Assembly (NCBI GenBank): GCA_031002005.1
Contig: CM061914.1
Location: 192,032,685 to 192,096,684 of the forward strand
From: Vandiemenella viatica
Taxonomy: Eukaryota > Arthropoda > Insecta > Orthoptera > Morabidae
DNA length: 64,000 nucleotides
Reading direction: 5' to 3'
Below, in pieces: positions 48,122-59,100 of this stretch. How positions within the stretch are numbered: position 1 is the stretch's first letter; every line of letters starts with the position of its first letter. The notes under the pieces were generated by a model. The model was not told the origin of the DNA. It did no database searches and was given only the letters and a program-made list of their open reading frames with translations. The position numbers and the translations under genes are program-made.

Positions 48122-49825
48122 CTAAACACGTCGTTTAAATTTTGAAATGAAAGTGATATTTAATCGAAGCGATAGTTTCTGTTTACAGAAATCGTTGATG
48201 AGACCACCAATGCGTTTAGTGTGTCGCCAAATAAACTTCCTTGCGTGATTTTGATTTACCCACGTCTCGTCAAGGTAGATGACAGGTCGAAGAGGATGTT
48301 CCTTCCTTAAATCATGCATTTTTCTTAAAAAATGAGGCCCTTGCTGCAATAATGTCTGTCCTTTCCATCAGAAAACGTCTACCGTCATTAAATTTTCTGT
48401 ATATGAAGTCGAGTGCTTTTAATAATTTATACGCCTTGTAAGAATACACAGCATCTTAGTTTTTAAAGAGTTAGTAATTAATGTTTGTTTTATATTATTT
48501 CAATGGGAAGTGTTTATTGATATTCGAATCACTATTTGGTTTCTGATTAATGTAAACTGATTATATGTGTATGTTGTTAAAAGTGTTTTATATCGGGTTA
48601 TTATTATTTCTTAAGTATTGTGTTAAAGAAATTCCAAGCATCATTATTACCAGCATGGAGGAAGGAAATATTCCTCCATGATTACCAGATGAACAAAATA
48701 CATGAAAATCTCTGGACAATACAGAAAGAAGATCTTTGGGCAAGGAGAAGAGATGAGAGCAGTATGCAGAGAGGTCATGGAGGAAGGAAATATATGGAGA
48801 CAACGCAAGAGACCTTCACCACACATTGAAGTGAAGCAGGGAGGAGGAGGAGTGGGGGGGCATGGCCGGAGTGGAGGGGGCATGGCCGCTTCCATACAGA
48901 CACGGGGAATATGTACAAAAACCTCAAGGGGACTCTAGGATAAAGGTGACGCCGATATCTGGTGATGGATTATTATGTAACTCGATATGACAAATAAAAA
49001 ATGAAGAATAATTTTTTTTGATATTCTGCTTAGTTTTAGAGATATTCTGTCCCAAATGTGAAATGGTTTTGGTTGAAATTCAGAAGAAAAAATTGGTTAA
49101 AGTCAAATTTGATGATGGATTCTTATTTAAAAAGACGAGACAAATGAAAAATAAAGAATAAAAATTTTCGATATCTCACCTAGTTCTAGAGATATACTGT
49201 ATCAAAAGTGAGGTTTCTTGAGTTGAAATGGAGAAGAAAAATTTCGCAAAAGTCAAATTTAATGATCGATTCTTATGTAACACGACGAGACAAATCGAAA
49301 ATAAATAATTTAGTTTTCGGGATATACTGGGAAAATCGCAATGTTTGGAAGCGCAATACCGCTGCTGCCGCCATGCGGGAGAGTTTAGAGCCTGCTTCAC
49401 CGATTTAACGTCACTTCTCCTCCATATTATATTTCCTTCCTCCATGAGAGAGGTACGCTTAGAAAATAACTGCGAGTTGTATCTGTACACAGAAGGATGC
49501 AATTATTAATGTAAATTAAAATAAAAAAGCCAAGTGGATGTTTTGATGGTTATTTTTATCCTTTTGGTGAAATAAAAGAGAAGTATTGGCACCTTTTACT
49601 AACAAGAAGGTTAGTAAAAAGTACAAAGATTATACGTGTCGTTCCGTGACAGACGAGATGCCATATCGTAAGTAGAAAAGAAGGAGTACAATTATTATAG
49701 CCTCCAGTGTAGTTAATTTTCTCTTTCAGTACCTCCCTCAATTTTCGTAAGGTAGGGTATTGACCTCGGTCATAAAATTCTAGAACGGAGCGTCGAATGA
49801 CATCTTTCTGAAAGTCATCCATCTC
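48122..49825 (-). pseudogene. IS630/Tc1-type DDE transposase, broken and interrupted
   Basis: Minus strand, N-terminal piece 49822-49670: DDFQKDVIRRSVLEFYDRGQ then PTLRKLREVLKEKINYTGG, a helix-turn-helix region. Catalytic piece 48361-48180: LRPVIYLDETWVNQNHARK, with the second DDE-family acid block. The two pieces are separated by an insertion of about 1.2 kb with its own inverted motif (ATGGAGGAAGGAAATAT at 48656 and 48778, complement at 49428) and the 150-bp tandem repeat. Frameshifts and the missing middle make this a fossil. Confidence 0.75.
48961..49365 (+). repeat. 150-bp tandem repeat, about 2.7 units
   Basis: Units start at 48961, 49111 and 49261 (GGTGATGGATTATTATGTAA, GATGATGGATTCTTATTTAA, AATGATCGATTCTTATGTAA), exactly 150 bp apart. 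Each contains GACAAAT...AAAATGAAGAAT-like and TAGTT(C/T)TAGAGATAT motifs. A single degenerate relative lies at 55255-55350 in the NACHT-gene intron. Confidence 0.9.
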
Positions 49826-50293
49826 CGTGACCAGTTTTTCTCGGTGAATGTTTTTCTTTGGCTCAGCTGGGCTTCGCTACGTACACGCTGCACGGTTCGT
49901 AACGATAAGCCGTCATTTTTAGCGGTTCCTTAAAAAGTATATTAACTTTCTCTTCAGAGTTTTCTAACGCCTTAAAAAACTATAGACATAAAAAATAATG
50001 TCGCCTAATGTAACAACTATCTGACGCCATTTCATTTTTATAACGGTGTATCGGAATAAACACGACAATACTGCGACAAACGACAATGCCTGTAGGCAGC
50101 GGTCTGCTTGGAGGGGAAGGCTTCTGGAGGGCAGGGGGGGCCCGATTTGTATGCGCAGACCGAGCTCAAATTTCTGGCTCTGCGCATGACGTCACCGCAG
50201 GAGCACTATGTGTTGTCGGAGCATTTAAGTATACGGGCGCGTGGTGTATTTCGATTGCGATTTTGCTTATAACTAGGTTTAAATTGTGCTAAC

Positions 50294-51975
50294 ATGCCTG
50301 GATATGCTGTCGCGGGCGGTACAACTTATAGCAGAAAAACTAAAGGTACTGCTATCACGTATCATACCTTTCCAAAGGATCTACAGCTCAGGAAAACATG
50401 GGTTCAAAAGTGTTATGGCAAGGATGATTTCAGTACAGCAACAGCAACTGTGTGTTCGCAATATTTTATGCCAGAAGATTATGTTCATGATTTGCAAGTT
50501 GAGTTACTAAATTTATCTCAAATAAAATACTTAAACAAGGTTCTTTGCCGAGTGTTAATCTTCCTATTATGATGTTTAATGCTCCTTGCACGTCTACTGC
50601 CATTCAAAATTCACCAACCAACATCAGTCAAAACCAAAGCAGCAGAACTGATAAATATCAAGCCAGATATGTGAGGAAAAGAGCTGTTGAAACCCTTATC
50701 GGTGTGTCGCCTAAAAAAACAAAATAGGACCAATGCACTTCAACCTCAAATATTGATTCTGATGAAGTTATGTTACTTAAAAGACGTGTGAAAGAACTTG
50801 AAAAGAATACAAAAAGACTGGAAGCTACATGTTTAACTTTGAAGATTAAGAACAAATATCTGCATGAGGAATTGAGAGCGACTTTCCCAGAATCAAACAG
50901 AGCTCAAGAATAATATCAAGAAATTAGTACACAACGAGGCGACAAAAGTACTGAAAAACATATTTTCGGAAAACCAGATTAAATGTTTACTATCAGGAAA
51001 GAAACATTTTAAATGGAACAGTGATGATATTTGCAAAGCAGTGACATTACGTGCTATTTCCAAAAAGTGCTATTTGTTTTTTAGAAGTAAGCTTCATTTT
51101 CCGCCGCCAGGTTTGTCAACTTCGAAACGGAGTATCTCCCGTTGTTTTCGCTGCCTGACAGGTGTGCAGCAAGATGTAATACAGCTAATGAAAGCTCAGG
51201 CATTAACATTTTCCAATGCTGAACGTGTGTGTGACTTGTCATTTGATGAAATGAATGTGGATAGTAGCATTGTTTACGACCAGTAAGAAGATCGTATTAT
51301 AGGGCCACATAATAATGTACAATTTGCTATGATTTGTGGTCTTTTCAGTGGCTGGAAACAGCCCATATACTACGATTTCGACGTTCAGATGACAGCGGCA
51401 TTGTTAAAATCAATTATTTGCAGCCTTGAAGACGCCGGCTACAATGTTGCTGCTCTATGTAAGGACAAGAATGATTATTCTTTTTTTTTTTTTTTGCTGT
51501 CATCAGTCTTTCGACTGGTTTGATGTAACCCTCCATCCCTTCCTATCTTGTGCTAACCTCTACATATCCCCTACAACCCACGTCCTCAATTATTTGCTTC
51601 ATATATTCTAATCTCTGTCTTCCTCTACAGTTCTTACCTTCTACTGTTCCCTCCACCAGAAAATTAACTAATCCAGCCTGTCTCTTCTTTCTGTAAGCTT
51701 CTTCCATAAACTTCTTACTTCACCCATCATTTTCAAACTTCGTTCATTTCGTACTTTGTCTGTCCACTTAATTTTCAGCATTCTTCTGTAACACCACATT
51801 TCAAATGCTTCAATTTTCATTCTTTCCGGTATTCCTAAAGTCCATGTTTCGCTACCGTTACATTCGTTTACGTTACATGAATACAAAACTTAAAATGCAA
51901 AAAGCAGCAGCGGCACATAGGAGGAAATCTCTTCAGTTCCTCGAATCGTCCGTTCCAGATGCGAAGAAAAACTAA
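50294..51975 (+). pseudogene. P-element/THAP9-like transposase, decayed
   Basis: 50294-50510 encodes a THAP-like domain (TYHTFPKDLQLRKTWVQKCY, ATVCSQYFMPEDY). Three of the four zinc ligands of a C2CH THAP finger appear lost: two early cysteines are missing in MPGYAVAGG and the histidine of CSxHF is tyrosine. 51041-51290 and 51329-51475 encode the P-element transposase core (KRSISRCFRCLTGVQQDVIQ, LSFDEMNVDSSIVYDQ, GLFSGWKQPIYYDFD). Stops and frameshifts occur between the blocks. An antisense LINE tail interrupts it at 51480, and a short downstream piece (NTKLKMQKAAAAHRRKSLQF) resumes at about 51890. Confidence 0.85.
51480..51882 (-). mobile_element. RTE-like LINE 3' end inserted in the P-like transposase
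   Basis: Begins with a T run at 51481-51495 (poly-A on the minus strand). The reverse strand reads back through DWFDVTLHPFLSCANL-shadow sequence to the same 3' coding end as 47560-47990 (ETWTLGIPERMKIEAFEMWC, SLWKKLTERRDR). Confidence 0.88.
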
Positions 51976-52339
51976 CTTAACAAGGTATGTGAATCTGTCT
52001 ATCAAATGCTTAAAAAATTTCATTGAATTAATTGTTGTGGCATCCGTAAATTGAATAGTTTTTAACAGCAGCGCGCTTCGCTCATTTGCCGTTTGTATCC
52101 ATTGCTTGTGTTTGCTCCTGCAGTGACGTCATTTCAACAGCCAATCGCCGCTCGTTTTGCTTCGGGCCCTACCTTTAGTAGAATTACCTTGCTGGAGGGG
52201 GTGGTGAGGTGAGGCGCGGGGAGAGGGGAATATGACCTTGACGCGCCACTTGAGAGTGAATATAGTATAGTCGTCCGTCTTCATTCAGTTCAGGTAAAAC
52301 GTCCGTTTTGCTGTCCACACACAGTGTTTTGTCTGATAC

Positions 52340-52389
52340 GTTTTGCCTGATCAGGTAAAACGTCAGTCAAGACGTTACGTGTAGACAGG
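52340..52389 (-). repeat. Right copy of the inverted repeat pair (partner 44040-44090)
   Basis: TGCCTGATCAGGTAAAACGT then CAGTCAAGACGTTACGTGTA mirrors 44040-44090. A second, partial TAAAACGTCCGTTTTG copy precedes it at 52293. Confidence 0.8.
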
Positions 52390-52559
52390 CCTTCAGTCGT
52401 GCACAGATACAAACCATGAAAATGATGCGTTGTATTGGCGGACGTTTCCTTGTTGGTCGAGCCCAGTTATTCAGGCATTGGGAACAGAGAATACTCGTTC
52501 GTAACTCTCTCAATTTTAATCGTTTTAATCGCTCGGTCATTCAGCCGCCTACGTTTCCT

Positions 52560-52670
52560 CCGTATTCGAGCAGTGAGTTAGTAGTGCTCTGAACAGTTTT
52601 CATCTCTGTTTTAAGTGAAACGAATAAGTCGAACATGAGATTATGACAGTACTGCAAGAGCGACACAATG
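52560..52670 (+). promoter_or_regulatory. Candidate first exon and promoter of the NACHT-ankyrin gene
   Basis: The sequence ends ...CGACACAATG followed immediately by the strong donor GTAAGT at 52671-52676. An ATG touching the donor would make a phase-0 junction. The acceptors at 53190 and 53209 need phase 1 or 2, so either a small exon is missing from my model or this exon is only leader. No TATA box is clear. Confidence 0.3.
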
Positions 52671-53022
52671 GTAAGTCCAACCAATAATCAATCGACACGT
52701 CTGCTCACACAACGGGAGTGAACCACACAGTTCACCAAGACACAACTAATGGTTAAAGGGCTGAGCGCACCTGACTTTTACTCTGGGACGCTTTGATATT
52801 GGTTTCAAGCTCCATGAATCAATTACGTTGTTTTTTCTACAACTCATCATTTTTCAGCTCAGATAAATTCGATGTAATGGTCTCAGCTAAAAGTAGAGTT
52901 AGCATGTCGCCTTACGCTGTAAGCCAATACAATTATTAATACAATGGGATGGAAAATTGTTTTATACCAAGAGCAGAGCATATTAAATGATCCTTTCATT
53001 CTCTCATTGCTTGCACCCAGAA

Positions 53023-53084
53023 AGGGCCGGCGCTAGGAATTTGGGGCTCGGGGTAAAATGGGCGACTTTTTTTTTTTTTTTTTA
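53023..53084 (+). repeat. Left end of the hAT MITE family of 44999
   Basis: AGGGCCGGCGCTAGGAATTT followed by GGGTAAAATGGGCGAC and a T run copies the left half of the MITE at 44999. The right end is absent. It lies 125 bp upstream of the first coding exon of the NACHT gene. Confidence 0.8.
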
Positions 53085-53190
53085 GAGAATTCATAGTGGG
53101 AATATCATTGAGTGGCTTCATCTGCATTAACACTTGGTACATAATAAGCTTATCGATAGTGCGTATGCTGGCAAACTAATCACACTACAG

Positions 53191-56100
53191 TGAGTGTTCT
53201 CTGCTGCAGGGCGCCGAAGTTCAAGAAGGAGAGCTCTGCGGTGGACGACCTCGGTACCGAGTACGAGGTCTCGATGCTGACGCTGCTCTTCATGCGCGGC
53301 CTCAACCACTCCGCGGGCTTCCACCTGGCCTGCAACCACAAGGACGCACATCCCTTCGACGACGCCGTCATGGAGTGGCGTCGGCGAGATGGCAGCACCG
53401 TGCTGCTGATGATGCAACTCAAGCACAAGAGAGACAAGAAGAGCGTCACTTGTCAGGGACTGTTAACATCTGCTACAAGGGACCTGAAAGATGTCTGGAC
53501 CCACCAAAATTATGGTAAACTTAAAGAAAAAGTTACAGACATATGGAAAGAGGTGGGATATAGTGACGGCTCCGAACATGTTTATTTGGTCCTGTGCACA
53601 AATGTAAAGCTCGACGAGAAAGTCAATGAGGACAACTCGAATGATCTGAGAGAAATGATCGGTGGAAGTGGTGAAATAGAACGATTCCTGTACAGCGACA
53701 AACGTGTTGCAGAAAAATTTAATGATTTGGACAAAGATTTCCTCAAGCAGTTTAGTGTGCTGCATAATTTGAAAAAAGATGACCTGGAAAGGGCTACCAA
53801 AGAAGAAATAAAGTACGCTCTCAGCTTGTCTGGAAATTTAACACAGCAAGTATTTGACGAAATCAAGGACAGAATAAAAACATGGTGGAGAAGTACTGGA
53901 AATCTCCCGTATCTTACTGAAAAATGGGAGAAATGGAGTGACATCGTTCATAAACAGGTTATCTCTTTGAATAATAGCTTTCCGGAACTCAATGCTTTGG
54001 TACTGCGATTCAGTGAAGATAGGGTGTCTGCACTGCGCCGCCAGCTGCCGGGCTCTGGCGCAGTGGCGGTGGTCTCAGCTCCAGACGAGAGCCTGTTCAC
54101 CACGCTCAAGGTGCGGCAGGCTCTCAGCGACGACAAACACCTGCTGGTGGCACAGTGGCCGACTCCAGCGGAAGAGTGGCGCCGCCTGGTGGGACTGTGG
54201 AGACGCAGCAGCTGGTGCCGCACCTTGGTGCTTTTTGTAGGGGGTGGTGATGACCTGCCGGACAGAGAGGGTGATCAGCTGATGGAAATATTGAAGGGAG
54301 ACGCCTCCAAGAGGGTCGTCCTAGTATCCGCCAGGTCACCGACCGAGGATTGGATCATCGTGGATGATCGCTGTTGCGTGTCCGATCTTGATGAGGAGAC
54401 CCAACAACGCCTGCTGAACACCGCAGTGGATTTCCAGGTGAGCGCTCCAGTATACTGGTACGAACGAGCTCTACATAGCTTTACTTTAATACTGGTAACC
54501 TCTATAGCTACTGGCAAGAGTAAGGTGACTTCACGAGCCAGCCTTTACTTCCAAATGAACAGTGACCAGAGATGTCAGAAGAAATTCAATGTGCCGGATT
54601 TAATAGCTAAGCAATGCTATGAAATTAACTGGCTAATTGACTAAATTTTAAAAATAGGTTAATACTTTACCTTATTCTCTATTTTACTCAAAAAGTATTA
54701 TATTTTTAAAAATCGAACATTTGCATCAAGTATTTTGCATTTTTAATACGAATTTAAATTTACCGCGAAAACGCTCAAGACTATCATGGCGTCTTGAATG
54801 ATGTCACACCACCCGAAACAAAACAAAACAGTCGTGAATGTATACTGCGGGTGTCAGTTTTCTTTAATTAAAAATTAATGTTTTACAAGTAGTGCCCCAG
54901 TGTAAAAGCACAATAATAAAAAAGCCCAACATGTTATTTATACATGTTCCAAACAATGAACAAATACGGAAAAAGTTGTTCAAACTTGCAAGGAGGGAGG
55001 ATGCTCATAGTTTATATGCAGATTCAAGAATATATCTCTATGAAGATCATTTTGATGTAAGTGTTTGTGCACAATATATTTCTAAATCAAAAGCAAAACT
55101 GATGAATTTTGCAGAACCAGTACTTATCAAGTATTGATAACATAATATGGTATGAATTGAGGTTATTTTGGTTCTATGATTTAAAATCTTTCTTTAGTGT
55201 TACGTTTAATATAATAAACACATTGGCAGCACTATCATTACCGTGGTGCCACAATCTTATGATGATAGATTCTTAAGCAGCTCCATCAAGCAAATTGAAA
55301 ATAAAGATTTTTTTTTTAATATCTCGCTTGGTACTAGAGATATTTTAACTGAAATGCGATGTTGTTTCTTTAAGAAACGCATGATGTCTAATCCCACAGT
55401 GAACCATAGTTTTTTTGTTTGTGTACGTTTTTTGAGAAGCACACCTTTTCATGGAGAAGCAACTTTCAAAGTAATTTGATATACTCCCACTAATGTCAAT
55501 AATAACAGATAAATTTTTTCACTATCCTACAACTATATAACAACTCATTATTGAAATCTATCTTATTTCTAATAGTTTTTCCAAAAACTCAAATACTACA
55601 GTTAAATAAACGCTTTTTTCTACCTGAAACGCAAACTAAATTACTTAAATTTTAGTACCACTTCTGAAGATAAAAAATATTTATATGAGGTAATTCTCGT
55701 CGCAGGGTTCACGGCTGACGCTTGGTGACCTCCTAGACGAGGTTGATGCCCTCGAGATGTCTGACGCTGCCTTCATCGACGGCTCTGCAGACGGCGTCAT
55801 GGACATTGGACGCCGCTTGCCGGAGATACCAGACACCTTCGTTGACAGAACCCTCTTCAGGAGCTGCCACCTACGGATGGACTTCTTCTCCAGTCTCAAC
55901 AGCCGTGACGTTTGCGTGATGACAGAGGCGACGTCGTACTGTCAGCAGGAGTGGCTATCACCCGAGCATCAGGTACGGAAGTTCACAGAGTTCGACGGAA
56001 GTGCTCGAGGCTCTTCAGGTGTCGTAGAAGGTACCTGGATCCTCCTTGATGACTGGGATGCAGACAATCAGTTCCAGGACCTGTGCAACAAGCACGAAGA

Positions 56101-59100
56101 CAAACGGTTCTTTTGGATAGAAAGTGATGCGTATGGTGGCAAAATCCGAAGAACCAATTGTGGCGTGGAATATGTAAGAAGATATCTGATGTCTGATATA
56201 TATACTGGTCACACTATAGAAGAAGTGATTGATAGTGACAGGGTGACAGTGCTCTCTGGAAGTCCTGGTATGGGGAAGTCAACAGTCACCGCGAGTGTCG
56301 CTCGTGAGATCAAAAAGAGAGACCCATCATTGTGGGTCATTGTGCTCAACCCGGCTCATTGCTTAACTCTTAACCAGGAGGCCCAGTTCGATGACATGGA
56401 ATCTGTTACAAGATTTATTTGTACTGCTGAACAGGACTCGAACTCAAATAACAGATTATCGGAAACACTATTGAACTATGCACTGCGAAAAAACAAGCAA
56501 CACAGTAGTTTTTGATTGATGACACAGATGAATTACATAAAGACCTCCGTCAAATATTCCGAAGTATGATACTTACATTATCATCAAACAAAAATATACG
56601 TAAGTTGTGGGTAACATCACGTGGGTCGGGAGGATTCGACGTTGAGGAACTAACTGGAGCCCTCTCGTTTAAAATAGGTGCGTTTACAAATGAGGAGAAA
56701 GAAAAATTTTATGATGCCGCTGGGAACACAAGGCTCACAGCGGAAATAAAAGGGAAATTTCTAACAAACAGTCTATTGTCAACACCCCTCTTTGCAAAAT
56801 TATTTTTAGGGGGAATCACGAAAGATGCGGACAACGACAAACTCGCTGGAGAGTACGTCGTTGTATCTGATCAGAACACGTTGTTCGAGAAATTTGTTGA
56901 AATGAAATTAGAAGCGTACTTTGAAAAACGGTTGTTAGTAACCGAAGGTGCAGAAAAGGTCAAAAATATTTTACGCAACGCCTATTATGAACACTTCACA
57001 TACGAGGCAGTGAAATTACTGTTACCACGTGCGCATGTTAAAAAGATGAATATCACAGATTATAAGCAGGTCGATGATCTGGAAGATATTGGTGTGATAA
57101 CATGTGAGAAAAATGGAGCTCGTGGTTTCATTCACAGAACGTTTGCAGAATATTTTATGGCAAGGTGGTTTGCTGAAGTCGGTACAAACTACCAATATAT
57201 TTTGGAGGATATATATGAAAATAGCCAGTTTGGTTCGTTTTGCGAATTATTTAATAGAAAATTGTGCCAAAACTTTCGATTACATCAAATCTGTGCTAAT
57301 GATGCGGAAGAAGAGCTGAAACACTTTTTACAAGCTGACGTCACACAATTGAAGGAGAGAGATAGAGGTGGTCGAAATCTGCTTCACATATTCTCCATAT
57401 TTAACAGTGTAAGATGTGCAAAGCATATAATAAAAGGGCTTTCATTATGTTTGAATGAGCAGGACGAGGTTCTGCGATGGACTCCTTTGAAGTACGCAGT
57501 GAACTTTCGTTCTTGGGGAATTGTAGATTTGTTGTTAGAGGCCGGTATTTCCTATAAAAATTTTAACAAATGTATGAAAGGAACAAATATGAAAAAAGAA
57601 GAACTTTACGCAGCTTTCTGCTTGGGGGGACACAGCAACATACTGAAGCATTTGGTTTCAAATAAAGTGATCACCCCGGCCTGGCGATGGGAACCACTTG
57701 GACTCAGTGCTCTTCACCTGGTGGTGATGAACGGCCATGACACAGAGCTGATAGCAATGCTGCTGCGAGCGAAGGCAGATATCAAAGCGAGAACTACCGG
57801 CGGACAGACTGCGCTTCACATGGCGGCGATGAGAAAGGACTCAGTCGTGGTTAAACTGCTGACAGAACACGGCGCCGTTGTCAATGTTGCTGACAATGCT
57901 GGGCTAACGCCACTTCACTGTGCAGCTCTGACTGGGAACGAAGAGGCGGTTGGTATCCTACTTCAAAAGAAGGCCGACTGGAGGTTGAGAACTAGGAGAG
58001 AAGAGACTGCGCTTCACTTGTCTGGTAGTGACTCTGTGGTGAGGACTCTACTGGCGACTGGTCTCGGTTTGGAAGACCGCGATTGGCTGGGTCGGACTCC
58101 GCTTCACCACGCGGCAGGTAGGAGGTTACCAGAGGTGGTTAAGGCACTGCTGGACGCTGGAGCAGACGTCATGGCTAGAGATAATGTCGGCAATACTCCA
58201 CTTCACTTGGCTGTTTCGAGGGAAGCGTCATTTGACTCTTGGAAAGAACCGCGTGAATCTAATCTGACGGATGTGATGCAATGCTTGATAGACAAAGGGG
58301 CAGACATAAATGCCCAAAATTCTTCCAGAAAGTCACCACTCCACTTGGCCGTGGAATATAGCATTGTTCCAGCTGTCCAACTTCTTGTAGACGGCGGAGC
58401 GGACTTGTATTGCAGGGACAAGAATGGTTGTATTCCTCTACACATGATTGCAAAAAACGTGGGCTTTAATGTCTCCGTCGCCAGTCTTCCTCCTGGGATA
58501 ACAGAATTGTGCAGTCCTGATAGTGTGAACAACTTAGTGAAAACCCAGCGCTGGTTTTTGATTTTAAGAAATTTTGGGGTTGAGGAAACAAGGGCTGTTA
58601 TCGACTACCTTATCCCTTCAAAAATGTGTGATTTCACTGCACGTGATAATGAAGCAGGGACAGTACTTCATTACACCGCACTTACGGATAACGAATATGT
58701 TATTTATAAAATTCTAGAATTCTCTAAGGATGTGAATGTAGCAGACAGTGTGGGCAAAACTCCATTACATTTAGCTGCACTTGCAAAACTTAAATCAGTC
58801 GTACAAAAGTTGATATCTAGTGGGGCAAACGTGAATGCCAGAGATAAATGTGGCAATACACCCCTCCATTGCGCATGCGATCCATGGCATAGCCAAGAAA
58901 CTAATAGTTCAGTACATAATTCGCGAAAAAACTCCAAGATTATTAAAACACTCCAGAAGTTAGCTCTTAGAGACATTAATATTTTTGTAGCTGGAATTGA
59001 ATCATTGAGCGCTTCTCTGGCGTCACTAATGCGTTCCCTCCCCAAATCACGTTTGGACGTTATGGGGTCTGTTACTGTTTTACTAGACAATCAAGCCGAT

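Noticed and set aside
54438..54644. Open-frame extension of the nuclease-like exon to a stop at 54644
   Set aside because: A strong donor (CAG|GTGAGC) at 54438 joins in phase 0 to the next exon at 55706; the extension has no family resemblance.
56505..56520. Programmed -1 ribosomal frameshift
   Set aside because: The site does not form a canonical X-XXY-YYZ slippery heptamer with a clear downstream stem. A missing T in a homopolymer is simpler.
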